From Astrocystis sublimbata (taxonomy: Eukaryota > Ascomycota > Sordariomycetes > Xylariales > Xylariaceae): a DNA stretch of 64,000 nt. A program made the position numbers and the translations under genes. The stretch spans positions 1 through 64,000 of the forward strand of contig JAJNNY010000004.1 in the NCBI GenBank assembly GCA_022453515.1, read 5' to 3'. A model generated the notes under the pieces. It made no database searches. It worked only from the letters and a program-made list of their open reading frames with translations, and was not told where the DNA came from. Positions 13,552 to 27,058 of the stretch are shown here, piece by piece (the stretch's first letter is position 1; the number at the start of each line of letters is the position of its first letter).

Positions 13552-16500
13552 GCATGGACCTCTCTTTGCAATCAATCATGGAACGAAATCACGAGTACAC
13601 GCGACCTACGAGATGGCACTTGTGGTTGACCAACCAGCCCCCACGCGGTGCATTGCCGTTGTTGGGGATTTCTTCTAGCGAACTATGCTTATCATGACAC
13701 CACAGTCTGGTACTGTCTATAACATAGCAGCGCTTGTTCCTCGGACATGGACAAGTCCTCCTTCTCTTTCACTTCTTCGTGGCCCACCCGCCCACCTGTT
13801 TTAACTATCGCATTTTGGGCTAGTATCCCAACACCATCGTCATCAAAAGCATGAGAAAGGGGCGGCATCTAGGGTAAATGGCGTTCTTGGTCAACGGCAG
13901 CATCTGTACTGGCCTGGCATTGTATGTACTGTATATGATAGATAGCCCAAAAAACGGCAAGGGGGAGGATTGTACATTACGGGATCGAAAGGGACAACTG
14001 CATTTCCAACGCACAGTTTCGCAACAACAAAGTGGCGCGGCACCTCAGATGATAGGAGGAATATTTTCCTCCCTTTCCCACCCAGCCGCCGCAGTTGTCA
14101 CGAATAACATCTGCAACCTTACCCGCATTTGCATATCTCGACAGCCACATCTATGAAAGCAATAAATAACCTAGCTCGTCTAGTTAACCTACATTGCACC
14201 CGAGTTGAAACCACTCTTTCTGCCGCGGCTGGGCCAAAGCTGTCGGATATTTTTGTGATTTGTCAGAGATCTATTACCAGACGCTTGCGACCATGGGCCA
14301 CGGAAGATCTTCTCTTGGCAAACAGAACCCTCCCACATCCATTCGATGGCCGAGTATGGAAGGCCGAGTATGACGTGACGATAGTAGGGCTGCAACCCCT
14401 GGCTCCTGGCCCGGTGTAGGGCAAATGATTGGCCAACCTGGGTGCTCTCGGGCCTGCACACAAGTGAGACCCCTCCTCCAATCTTTCGTGTCAGCTCAAT
14501 CTCCCGTCCATAAAGCACGTATTATAGGCCAAGCAGTAGCGAGCGCCGAGGGCAAGGGTCGTTTCAAGTCAAGCAAAGGGAACGGCGTGCTCACTTGCGC
14601 GCCCGCCTTCTCCATGACAAAACCGAAACGGAGAACGCTGCAAGTGGTTTGCTGATGATGCATGTGGGAGGGGAGGTATTGGTATTGGAGAAGACGACCA
14701 CTCACACACCCCTGCCCCGTTGGCCGCCCATTTCTGATTCGCTTTCTTGGAGCGTATGGATGCGTATGCGTACGTGAGCGCAGGGGAAGAGCCGAGTAGG
14801 TACAGTAGACTGACGGGCAGACGTTGCGCGCACAGCTGATCGCGATACCGAGGAACAAAACCTACCACAACATACCTCGAGAATAAGCGATAGTCGTGAG
14901 CCGGATTTGGGGGGGGGGGAATGCGACGTTGCAGGGGTAAGACGGATCGTGCAGCATGGGTCTTCTGTCTCAACTCAATATCCGCGCGCCAGACGGCTCG
15001 CAGGGTCCATCGAGATTTGTGATTCGTCCCTCGCCGCTCGAACCGCTGCTAGTGCAGCGGTAGACAGACTAACACCCAAGACACCGACGAGTCGCTGCTC
15101 TCTAGCCACGCTCGAGGCCGGTTCCGGGGGGCGGATCGGCAGAGATAGACGGGCATCCAGCCGACGAAGCCAAGATAGGGGGCTCGGGGGATAGGGATCC
15201 TTGATGGAGATGCAAAGACTGGCAGAATCAATCACAAGACGCGCTTCGGCGTTCCCTAGGACCTCGGGATGAGCCGAGCGACACTTACTTCAACCTCGTA
15301 GCAACGCCGCTGCTACTATGTACAGCTCCCACAAACCTCCTCAGGCCTGCAATGCGACGCTGCGCTCCAACGCTGACTGACCGCACACTAACCAACGGCT
15401 GTCCAGACAGGTCGCATTACAGAAGAACCGCGCAACTATGGCTCGAGTGGGGACTGACAGGAGCAGCATGCTGCTTACTTACGTCTTGTCTTGTCTTGTC
15501 TTGTCATGTCTCTATCTATCTGCCTCAGATGAAGCAAGATATCCCCGATCCAGCATGGGTCAGGTCAGCAAGCCACTCCAAAACAAACGCCACCTGCCAT
15601 AGGATGCTACCATCTCGCCATGCACTCTGTGTATGTATGAAGATGCTCATGCGTCTTCCCTGGCATCTCCATCTCCGTCTTTGTTGCGGAGATGTGGCGT
15701 AAGAGCAGCAGCAGTCCCCGACTACACCACCATCAGTAGAATGAAGGCGTTTGGCCCAGCTGGGATGTAACGAGGCCACCGTGCGACCGCTCGTGGGGCT
15801 ACTCCGTACTTGTTACCTGTTCTGTCTGTCTGCTTTTGCAGCGAGCGGCGATCCCTCTCCCCGGGCTTGGCTTCTAGAGTGTCTGCGGGATCGCTTACCT
15901 CTTGCTCCCCTCAAACTACGATACAGTCGTAGGCATGTACTACAAAACTTTGACAACTACATACAGTAGACAGGCCCAGACGTGACGTGACATAGGCATG
16001 GGCACGGGCACGGATATGGTATATACGTAACATGGTACGGTAGGTCGTACTTTGGGAAGAACGGCTCTCTATCGTCCCGTCCAAGAAGAGGCCCGTCTGC
16101 GTTCTGCGTCTACCGTCGCATCGGACGGTCCGCTGGGGTGAGAAGGGAAAGGGACCCCGGCGTGTAGAAAAGGATAGTTAGCCAGCAGCAGCAAGCTGTT
16201 CGTGCTTGTGCCACTACTGGAACAAGGGCCATATGCACCATGACCGACCGGCATGGCATTTCTACTGCTTCAAAGTCTGCGCCTTCAGATAAACTGGGAC
16301 ACACGGGCTTTTGTCTGCCCCGACTGCTTGCTCTGCTGATCCGCTCTGGCTGTTTCTGGAAGGCCTCTCTCGCGACCAGTCTTCCACTACTCACTCTCCT
16401 GTGGTGACGGCCCACACCTCCGGTCGCCAGTACCGTAGGTCGCGGGATCGACGCGTTCACGAGACGCATACTGCAGATTGAATGGGGTTTTATTAATAGC

Positions 16501-19500
16501 GCCGCGTTTACGAGCCACAACCAGTCGCTCTCACGTCTCGTTCGGAGCACATATTCCACCCTCATCATCTATTTGTTTGCTTGTATGTTTGTTTGCTTGT
16601 CAACTCGCTCCTCAACCTTGTCGAACACGAACGCGGCCTATGCAGTTCGAAAGAAAGGGGGGGAGGGGGGGCAATAGCCCATCGCCTGTGCCTAGATTTC
16701 CGCGAGCAGGCAACGATCACTACATGTACGGCAACTAGGTATTTCTGCGCTGCTACAAGGTACAACATTAGCTGGCGTGACGTGTATGGTTCCATGTGCC
16801 CAGGCGTATGCAATTACGGTTGGCAGCTTTTGCAGAGAAAGTGAAAACCAACCCTTTTTCGTTATGCGCAACAGACACGACCGACGCTCTCCTCATGAGT
16901 GTTTCAGCACTTCCCCACCAAGTGAAAGAGATGCGTTGACCCATTTAGCAGTTGACAACGATTGCGTCTAGAAGAGTTGCTGTGTCCCAGAGTGGAAGCA
17001 GGTAGCGATAGATCAGTCAGGGATATGCACGCAGCAAGTGCTGCAGTGCAAATGGAGTATGTATGCCTGCTTATTACTTCTTGGGACCAACACCTACCTT
17101 GGCATTGATGTTTACTACTAGTACTTTGCTGGACAAACCCCGACCCTTGGGAAAGACCCTGCCTGGTGCATATTCAATGTACGGCTATGTTCTTCTTAGT
17201 CAAGGCGGTGTTGTTGTGAGATGCTTGATCCCGAACAAGACAGAGCCGAGGATGGGACAGCTATATCACAGCACGATATAGACAGGATCAGGCCCTGCGC
17301 GGGTACCAGCCCATCCTAGACCAATATAGCAAATTTGCTCGCGAAAGACAAGACTCGTTTACCTACTCTGACTGGATCACCACCCGCGGTGCTGACACGA
17401 ATGTTTGTCGGGGGCAGATAACCCCGAATTCGGGGAGGCATCAACTATCATCTATACGCCCACCATGCATCGGACTCTTCATATCGATGGAGTACAGTGT
17501 TCGATCTTCAAGGTGCCTGAGTAGACGCATCTTGTGGCATCGCATAATGTGTAGAACTAGATGTTCGTACGACACGAGTCGCAGGTTTGTAAAACTAGAC
17601 GCACCCAGCAAATCGTCAGTCTAACTCACGAAACCACGGTGCTTACCTCCATCGTGCGCCATCTCGATAGGCTTGGCTGTTGATTTTGCCCTCTCGCGGT
17701 GACTGACATCTGATAGCCGACGGGATCGGAACAACAAACCTAGAGGAGCTGGGAATTCTTATCTGTAGTATGATGTATGTACAGGACAAATCAAGCTCAT
17801 TACATGTAGATAGGTAGGGGTTACCAGACATGCACGAGTGACATGGCTGAAGCCTATTCGTAGCATGTACTGCGAATCAACGGTGGGATCATTCGATTAT
17901 AGCTACCTAGCTCCTTGCAAGCCGCTACTTGTCTCTTCGATGATCGGGTCGTTTCCATCCTCTGGAGCAGAGAGCGGACGATCGTGACACCTGCACGAAA
18001 TCACGAGGTCACATAGTTCATCCGAGCTGAATCCTCTGTCTCCTTCGAGTCTCTTGTGAAGCTAATTTACTCATTTCAAACCTCAAGTAGGATGAAGTGC
18101 CTCGCCGTCACTGACACGTTTGCCTTCTGGTAGCTTCCTCAATGCCTCAAATCACTTGTCTGCGTTCCGCCACTCTGATTTCAACTGATGAAGAAACCCC
18201 ATGCCGCCCGCCAAGCGCCTATCGGAACGGGTCAGTCGTCCGTCCTCGTCTACGTATTTATTCGGTGGCTGGGGCCGATCTACAACCCCTAATCCCGGCT
18301 TCGTCCAACTTTCGACGCCCGGTTGCCTTCTGCAGAGTCATTTGGTTAATTGCCAGCCTCTCGGGAAACCCTGCATCTCAACAGCAGCATTTCCAGAGTC
18401 GGTTTGTGAGACACCCTACAACTCAACCAGGTTTGTTGACGTCGACCTGGATAGAGACGGAACAAGAAGACTGGCGGTCTGAGACTTCTTGCATGATTGT
18501 GTGGCTCATGGCTGGGCCAGCATACTTACACAATGCTCTCATTCCATTCCCATTATGACCTTCTCCGGTCGAGTCGAGAACACTGGCATATAGTAGTCCT
18601 GCCAGAGTTCATCGTCAGCATTATTCAGAGGGCCTTGGTGACACCTATCGCCCCGATATTTCTCTGCAACTTGTGGTAGAGGCATAAAGCACGGACTCGG
18701 AGAGATAGGTATCCTATGTTCATTGTCTGTATTGTTGGTGGAGTGTCATGATACTGCCTATCGAATAATCCGCAAACGAGCAGCCAAGTGTAAAAAATCG
18801 GGCGGAGCCGTCGTGACGTTGGTATCATCTTAAGCAGAACGTCTTTGCAAGGTAGGCCTGTACGTCTGACTGCTCTTGGCCGTGGAAGAAACTGCTCTAT
18901 CCTCTTCCAACTTGGGCAGCTGGGACAACTGTTGTCGTATCACACACTGCCGTTAAAGCTCTGTGCTTGCAACACTCGTCTACTCTTTTCCACTGAGCTC
19001 TGTCGAACTGACTAGTACATTGATAGATGCCTTTGCCGCAATGCACATACGCAATCGCCCATGGAGGAAGGTCGAGAGCTTGACAAAGCTTCGTTGCGTA
19101 GGTTGGTAGCCTTTAATTAGAGATTTGATATCAGTAGCTCCTATGTGAGGATTCACGTGGCATAAAAGCCTCTAACGCCGAAAACTGTATGCCCGTGTGT
19201 ACGTTTCATTGGGTGTCAATGCTGCTTGCATCCTCCTGCAATGTGTCCCACGGCCGAAGCTTCTCTAGGTGGGCAGCGTCGGCCGGTTCACGTTCTTCAT
19301 ATCCGCCAGTATCATATTTTTGACAAGCTACGACAGGCATACGCCTTACTCGTTATGCTTTGTCTTACTTAGCCACTGGGCCCGGCCGGATTCTACCGAC
19401 AATCAATGAGGAAGAATCTGGCAGATATCTATGCCAATAATGAGTACTCATCATGGAATAATAGACTAGGCGAGAGTCGAGATTTTCTGGACATTGTCGA

Positions 19501-20564
19501 AAAGCCTTTACATATATGAGTACCATTGTAGACATGTGGTTATGGGATAGTGCTCGACATTGCCAGTACGACGACTATAGCCATCTCGAGCCTCCAGAAA
19601 CCAAACCTCTTTGCCTCATGTATCCCCACAACCCGGACTTCGAATGTGTAGGGGGACGAAAATGTGAGCACAATAGGTAATATCACCATTGCCACCTAAC
19701 GTGGCTCTGGATCAATATCTCGGATGACGACTAAGGAAATACAAGACGAATAGAACTAAGGTAGCGTGGTGCAACAACAAGAATAAAGCTACATAAACAT
19801 GGATCAGAAACCCCCGTACTGCATACATAATTGAACAACACGATGAGGTGCTGTGATAGAAACCCCAGAAGATCAGGGTATACGATAGATGTGCGTGATA
19901 TCAATTCTCTGCCAACGAATGCCGATAGCACATATTATGCTCTTCTTGCCTTACAAGCACGGACAGTTGTATGAGACACCTGGCATATGGAGCAAGGAGT
20001 CAACAAACAGTATTAATTCCCTGAGTTCTGTGTAATTTTGAAAGTTCAGTGCCACGTTATGGCCATGTAGATTACTTCGAATGTCATCAAATGCCGCTTG
20101 AGCGGCATCGACCGTCAGAGCATACCTTTGTATTCATTGAGACATAGGTAGTAATTAACCACCTAAGCACGGCTTGAGAACTCCTGCGTGTGGAACGTAA
20201 TACATCATGCATCAAACAAATGCCATGAGACAATCATCAGTCCGCGATCAAACTAAGTGTTTGCCTCATATCTTCGATGCGTTCACATGTTCCCTCGGGA
20301 GTTTCATCAGACCATATGATAGTCAGAGGAACTATTTCCTGTTGAACGTCATACAAATACAGCACGAGGGAAAAGCCTCGTCTCTGATGGCATTACTCAG
20401 AGTAGTGGTATGTGCAGCTATTATTAACTATATACGAGAAATATGTTAAATCTCATTTTGATATCTTCATCTGTGCTCAACTCCCAACTTCCTACCCCAA
20501 CACCAGACACCTTCGCAAGTCGCTAATCTAAAATTCACTTCATCTGCATTTACAGATTTTGTAA
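13552..20564. other. Gene-poor intergenic region of about 7 kb
   Basis: I see no recognisable gene. Many short open frames overlap on both strands without family similarity or splice logic. Simple repeats include G11 at 14909-14919 and a (TCTTG)n run near 15485-15505. The segment from about 18.9 to 20.5 kb is more AT-rich and has nothing I can name. Confidence 0.55.
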
Positions 20565-21559
20565 TTAGCAGGAGGAGGAGGCGAAGCCGGGGTTGATTAG
20601 ATCGAAAATACGGTGGCCGATGGCGTTGTAGCCGGGCACGAACTGGACAACAACGTCAGTAACTACTCACACTAGCCTGTGACGTGACGCCAAGGCGAAT
20701 CCACGCCCGCGACTGGTGAAGGTGACTTACAGCAGTTCCGAAGGGCTCGACAATGGTGTTGTAGGTAGCACCGGGCTTGGTGGCAGCAAGCCAGACCCAG
20801 GTCTCGTTGGTGCCGTATCCGATATCCGAGGCGGGCAGAGCGTTGAGGACGCTGTTGTACTGCTTCTCGGGGATCAGGGGGTTGCGGGCGCCAGGGTTGT
20901 CAAAGCCGATGCTGCTGAGGATCCACTTGACGTCGTTGTTCTTGCCGGCCTCGAGGCCGGGGGACCCGTGCAGGGAGATTCCGTCGTACATCTTCTCCAG
21001 ACGGGCCTCGTTCCAGTTGCGGGCATCCTTGTGGCCCTTGACCCACTTGACGGCACCGAGACCACCATCGACCTCGAAGCGCTTGTCACTGCGAAAAAGC
21101 CTTCGTGTTAGTTTGCTGCGTGGCTGATATACTCTGGGATAAAAGGGTTCTCTTACGGAGAGATCCAAGGAGAGCCGGGGGTCACTAGACATTGTTAGTT
21201 AACTTCTATGTGACTGGTTGATTTGCTAGTCAGGTTTTCTTACTGTCCCAGCCAAGATCGTGGAGGATGGTGGTAACGGCGTGGAGCTCCAAGTCAACGC
21301 TGGCCTTGACGGTCTTGTTGGCGTTGATGGCAGCGGCGCCGAGGAGCCAGGTTCGCATACAGTGCTTCCAGAGGTAAGGGGTGAAGTTCTTGATCACATC
21401 CCGGGCATCGCGGACGATCTGAGTATCGACAACCTCGACACCGTAGAGGATGGTGGTGGGAAGTTTGGATCCGTGTCCGTGTCCCCCTGTAGGGTATGAA
21501 GGGGTGCAGCTGGCGGAGGCGGCCAGGGCCAGAGCCGCGATGGAGTTGAAGAACTTCAT
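20565..21559 (-). CDS. Secreted HD-domain protein, cyanamide-hydratase-like
   Basis: Four exons: 21244-21559, 21157-21184, 20731-21088 and 20565-20642. The introns are 59, 68 and 88 bases with donors GTAAGA, GTAAGA and GTAAGT. The product is 259 residues. The N-terminus MKFFNSIAALALAASASC is a typical signal peptide, and NFT and NKT are possible N-glycosylation sites. HD-superfamily marks are H66 in KHCMRTW, the H100-D101 pair in ILHDLGWD, the FEVDGG motif and a later ISLHGSPG segment, arranged as in fungal cyanamide-hydratase-like HD proteins. A metal-dependent hydrolase or hydratase outside the cell or in the secretory path is likely, but the substrate is unknown. Most characterised relatives are cytosolic, so the signal peptide is unusual. 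The second exon is only 28 bases. Confidence 0.8.
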
Positions 21560-21681
21560 GTTGAGACGTCAAGGGAGAAAATGGACCAAAAGAAGAGAGA
21601 AGCAGACAAAGAACCGGGAGAGTTGGCAGAGCACGATGAGGTGATGAGGAAGGAGTTGATATTATGAGCTCGACCAAACAT

Positions 21682-21696
21682 ACATATATATATATT
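21682..21696 (-). promoter_or_regulatory. TATA-like AT repeat upstream of the HD-domain gene
   Basis: An alternating TA run lies about 125 bases upstream of the start codon at 21559. It sits at a plausible distance for a core promoter with a short leader, but simple TA repeats also occur by chance. Confidence 0.35.
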
Positions 21697-22837
21697 TTGA
21701 CGGTTTCCCTATGTTGGAGATGAAGGCCCTTGAGATGCGTTCGCCGTATAAGCTATGTACACTAACTAGGCATGCTGACTGAAAGAAACCTCTAAATAGC
21801 GTTGCATGTTCCTAAATGGTGCCTTGCCGCCTCGTTGCCGAGATTGGACCTCTGATAGTCGAGAGCTCTGCTCGTTGGATTTGCTCTGCCAAGCGAATAT
21901 ATTTGGAAGACCCAAGCTGCAGGGACGAGGCAATGGTTTGGAATAGGTCAACTACATCGAAAAGGGTCATGGCGAACCTTGGTCTTGGCTAGACAGAGTC
22001 TATACTCGGACACCTCGACGCTTGGGAGCATGGTGAGCATGACAGCTTGGGTAATTCTATTAATAATTGTGGCTTCAGGAACTTCACTTGGCATAGGTTT
22101 TTGTTCCCAAGCCCAATCAGGAGGACAAAAGGTTGGCGGGCAGGATCACACGGACGCTTACATAAAATAGTCTATCATGCCACTGATCTCGGATAGTTCC
22201 GACTTCCATTTAAGTATGTCTAAGTTTTTTCTTTTTTCTAAACATAACTTAGCACTTGATGCCAACGCTAGTCTGCCTGCGCCTATACGTTAGTGCTAGG
22301 CCATTGGCCTTGGAAGCTATTGAGAAGACGAACGAACGCCACACCCATCCTCTTGTGAGCGTGTGGTACAAGACTGTGACAGCTCGAGATGATACCTCGT
22401 CCAAAAGTAAACGAGACGCACATGGTATACATGGTGGTATAGAATCATCACAAATTTGAGAAAAATCGATGTTGAATGAGACAGTAGCATTGACCAAGGT
22501 CACATATCATTCCTCGAATCTTACTCCTGTACAGTCGATACCTCTGTCATCATGTGCTGTCAGGTTGCCCAAACGTGCGAGCCAAGCCCGACCAAGCAAG
22601 CCAAGCAGCGGATGCCCAGCTCCTGCCCAGCCTCACCCCTAGCGTCGAGTGTACTGCACCAAGCAGATGTTCTAGAACAGCGACGGCCATGCCACCGCAT
22701 ATCCTGCCTGGGGCCTGCGTATTACGGGCCAATGAGCCACGGACCATGCCGTCGCTGTGGCGTTGGCGTTGGCCTTGTCCCAAGTTCCCTTCCGCTAGCA
22801 TCAAGTTCGTGAATCGTGAGAAGAACAGTAATGGTTC

Positions 22838-22869
22838 GTAGCCGGCCGAAGCAATTGTCGGCCGGCTAC
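22838..22869. repeat. Perfect 12-base inverted repeat with 8-base loop
   Basis: The arms GTAGCCGGCCGA (22838-22849) and TCGGCCGGCTAC (22858-22869) are exact reverse complements separated by AGCAATTG. The very GC-rich stem would be a stable hairpin in RNA. There is no T-tract or gene end next to it. Confidence 0.8.
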
Positions 22870-24945
22870 AAAGCAAGAGACACCAAGGTGATTCGGGTTA
22901 ATCGGCGGCTAACGACAGCCGTGCGGAGAGGCCATGTACGGTTTTGTGACAAGTCGGCAACTCCCGTGAGACGATGACTCCGTACTTCAGTGTCCTGCCG
23001 GTTTCTGCTAGTAATGATGCTTGGAATTTGTCAAATCTCGAATCGATAGCAATGTCACCGTGGGGTCCTAATTAGAGATTGGGGTAGGGTACCTGACTTA
23101 ACATAAGGTTGCGGCAGCTATATCGTACCTCGATAAGGTAGGTAGGTAAGGTTAAGGTACGGCACGTATGGAGGGAGTAATTAGTCTATGTGTACGTGGT
23201 CGACCTAGGTAACTCTAGTGCACTATCAAAGCTTAACACTTAGCTGTCAAGGGTGGTGGTGTGTGGTTGTTAATTGTCTACTAGTATTGTTGAAATTCAT
23301 AAGCCAACCGAGTGTGGAAGCAATGCATGCTCGGCTAATGGATGTAAGTAGGTGGTATGTACCTGTACCCCAGAGAGCTCTGAGCCCATCCTCAGCTGCC
23401 GATGCCTACCACCTACCACCCACCTATAATTGGATGGTGGGGCACGAGATCTCCCAATACGCCATCACGATAACAACAATTGGTGTATACATACCTAGGT
23501 GTATAGCAACATGCTGTGCCACTGCCGTGCTACTGCGGCCTGCGCAGCAACATAAATAACTGTGGCACCGGCAACGTACAGTACGTGCACGCATATGTGC
23601 AGATGGTTCTTCTTGGCGCACCGTTGAAGCTAATCTTGGTAACTTTAGTCGACGGGAGGAACACGCTATCAACAAGCCTGTCGTCAAGCCACCTAAAGCC
23701 GCCGCCACGTTCCTCATAATCCTCACGATCCTCACGTCCCTCGTGTCTGCTTATGTCCTCGTACATCTTGAAATTGGCTTCATCTGACTCGCATCTACCC
23801 TGTTTCGCCTTAGTCAGTCAGTCAGCCCAGCCCTCAACTTACCAGCTGAGACTTGGCAAGGCGGCTCTCCGAGTCTCCAGTCTGTCAAAGAGCGCATCAA
23901 GCCCCGATAGTCTATAAGTCTATAAGGCTACCGTCGGCCTCTAGCCTACAACGATGAAAGTCGGTCATACCGTGCGTGTCTTGCAAGCCGAGTCGAGACT
24001 CACGAGGCCAAGCGGAAAATCTTGACCGGTGTAGCGGACCAGCTTAACCAAGTGTGCGTAAGTGCTCGTACGTGTAAGCCGGGCGAGTCGAGTGGCGGCA
24101 TCTAGCATATCCTGGCAATATCACCACCTAGCAGCGCATTCCCCTTCCATGTCCATCCAGTTGACAGGCTCGACAGGCAGTGTGGTTCACAGATATCGCA
24201 ACGCTATGGTAGAGATGGATGTACAGTATGTACGTTTGCATATTACCCAAGAAACCCAACCCAATCCAACTTAAGTAGCAAGCCAAGATGCCAGGACAGT
24301 GTCATTGTCGCCCGCGGCCCTGCATGCCAGAAATGCACGTTGCCGAATAAGCCAAGCATGTGAAAGACTGCAGTAGGCTTAGGCTCACACGATAGTCTCG
24401 CCCTCCCAAACCATATCCAGCCTAACCCACCTCGCCCACCTTCACCAGATTAATTACGAATCCGTCTCTGTAAGTGGTCCATCCAGCTCGCCAGCCCTCT
24501 GCCCGATCTCCATATCCCCACCTCGAGATCTCGGACAAGGATGCAAAGTACAGCGAGCACGCCATATGTACATACGGCTACAGTACACACTGCAGGCAAC
24601 TGTACCTCGCACGCTGCCTATCTCGCCTCTGTCATGTAGCCTGTAAGCGAGTAAGTACATTATAGTGCAGATATGGGCGAAGGATGAGAATTTCTTCCCG
24701 CCGGTATGCTTACTTACGCAATGTATACTTAGGTAATTAGGTAGGTTCCAAGGTTTGCGGCATTTCTCGGCGCCGGCTGAATGTCTTGCGGGTTCCCAGG
24801 TTGGTTTTGCATTGCTACAGTACCTACTACATACCACCCAAGCAGAAGTAAGCCTTGGTTTTAGGGGTGCATCAGAGAGATACACTTACATACTAGACGG
24901 CTTTTCATAGTTTGGGTCGGTCTCCGATCGCCAAGCCAACCAGCC

Positions 24946-27058
24946 ATGTCCTCCGTGCCAGACCCGGCCGTGGTCCCGGCTCCCGAGGCCCAAGATCTTC
25001 AGAAATCACGGGTCGACCCAGACATCTCCGACCCAGGCGCGTCCGAACACGGCCTCGTGACGCCCGTCTTGGCCTCCGCTGACGTCCCCGAGACCACCAA
25101 GTGGGAGGTCTGGTCGTGGTACGCTTATTACATTGGTGCCAACGGCCTGGCTCTGTTCAACTTCGGTCCGACCGCCTTCCAGAATCTCCTGTCACAGGCA
25201 GCCCCCGAAGACACAGGACTTCTCCCCTTCGCCGGCCGTGACCGCAATGTCAACAGCAGTCAGTAAATCTACTTACGAGTCCTTCAATTTTCTCAATTGA
25301 GCCCAGGAATATCTATATATATATATTTAGGGTTTTGCTGTTCGTCATATGCCGCCCGGGTATGCTGCTCGGCTACCCTGTGCATGTGATTGCGGTTCCC
25401 ATTACAAGGTTAAAATTCTAACCTTAAATCTGCCGCAGTCGTCCTTCTCACCAATGGCATCAGTTTCGCCATCCAGGCCGCACTGTTCATCATCATCGGG
25501 GCGTACGCCGACTTCGGCTCCGGCCGCCGTTGGATCCTGGTCTTCTGGTCCATCGTTTCCTTCGGCATCGGTTTCGCCTGGCTCGGCGTGCACGAACCGT
25601 CCAAGTGGGAGGCCGGCGTGGGTTTGTACATTGTGGGCCTCATATGCTGTAAGTAATCATAAGCCCTGGAAATCTTGTTGTCCACCCCTTCTTTCGACAT
25701 CTCTCGGCAATCACGAACTACCTCAGCGTTTCCTACTGGATATATACGGAACCTGGAACTGACTTACTCCACCCCGTCCAAAGACCAGCTCACCCTGACG
25801 TACTGGACGGCCGCATTTCCATCGCTGGCGCGCAATACGCCACACATCAAAGAAGTCGCGCGCGCCTATGCCGATGGCGAGATCAGCCAGGCCGACTATG
25901 ACCGCCAGGATGAGCTCGAGCGCAGTCGGCTCAGCAACACGGCCTTCTGCATCCAGAGTCTCGGCGAGGTCGTCATCTTGGCCATCATCGTTGGCATCCT
26001 TTTCGGCGTGGACGTGAACGCGAGCACCGAGGCCAACAACCGAGGCTTGAGCGTGCTCATCACCTTCGCCACCGCCGTCTGGCTCGTGCTGTCCATCCCA
26101 TGGTTCCTGATCGAGAAGAAGCGGCCCGGTCTGGCGATCCCGCGACACATGAACATCATCAGCGTCGGTTTCTGGCAGTTGAAGGAGGCTCTGACGTATG
26201 TAACCAACGAATTCCATGCACTTCCCCCCTTTTCATTGCAAGTCTCTCTGGGTAGGCATCTATTCCCGGGCATACATATGCTTCTCAAACCACACCGACA
26301 AATGCCCGTGCCCGAACCCGAATCACGAACAATAATGTTCCTTCCCTCCTCTGAAACGCAAGTACTGACATTCAGTCGCTTCAAGTAAGATCTGGCACCT
26401 CAAGCAGAGCCTGATCTACCTCGTCGGCTACTTTCTCCTGGGCGACTCCCTCAACACGACCGTGACTGTCATCGCAACGCTGCAGAACGAGGTGGTTGCG
26501 TACGACACGCTGACCCTGACGTACCTGCTCATCGTCGGCATCGTGTCGCAGGCGGCCGGCATCGCCGTGTACTGGTGGCTGCAGCAGCGGTTCCAATTGG
26601 GCGCCAAGACCATGTTCAACGTCGTCATGGTCGGCATCGTGCTGCTCGACGGCTGGGGCATGATCGGCAACTGGACGGACCGGTTCGGCTTCCACCACGT
26701 CTGGGAGATCTGGCTGTACCAGGCCTTCTACGGCCTCTTCGTCTGCCAGTGGTACTCGTACTCCCAGATCCTCATCTCCTCCGTCACCCCGCGCGGCCAC
26801 GAATTCCTCTTCTTCTCCCTCTTCACCATCGTCGGCAAGACTTCTTCGTTCATCGGCCCCTTCGTCAGCAGCGCCATCATCGACGCCTCTCCCGGCCACA
26901 ACAACAACAGCGCCCCCTTCTACTTCCTCTTCGGCCTGACCCTCGTCAGCGCCGCCGGTCTTTGGCTCTTCCTGGACCTGGACAAGAGCGCGAGAGAACA
27001 GGAGGCCTTCCTGATCCAGCAAAAGGCGAGGACGGCGTTGGCGTCGGATAGCGAATAA
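24946..27058 (+). CDS. atg22: Autophagy-related protein 22-like vacuolar amino-acid effluxer
   Basis: Four exons: 24946-25258, 25439-25648, 25784-26195 and 26386-27058, giving 535 residues. Spliced, the protein reads through IVLLTNGISF, ICYQLTLTYWTAAFPSLARN and EALTKIWHLKQSLIYLVGYF, all Atg22-like. It has about 11-12 hydrophobic membrane segments of the major facilitator fold. Atg22 exports amino acids from the vacuole after autophagic degradation. The introns (180, 135 and 190 bases) are longer than in most neighbours. The second acceptor, CCAAAG at 25783, was chosen because it restores TYWTAAF; an alternative CTCAG upstream also keeps an open frame and would insert about 24 residues. The long intracellular segment with ARAYADGEISQADYD is also typical. 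Transport activity is inferred from family only. Confidence 0.88.

Larger units (their letters stand above)
21560..24945. other. Divergent intergenic region between the HD-domain gene and atg22
   Basis: These 3.4 kb separate two divergent genes. I see no convincing coding region. A perfect 12-base inverted repeat lies at 22838-22869, and CCTA/TAGG runs occur near 23130-23160 and 24720-24750. Confidence 0.55.

Noticed and set aside
16110..16568. 152-codon minus-strand frame
   Set aside because: No recognisable motif, and overlapped by several other chance frames on both strands.
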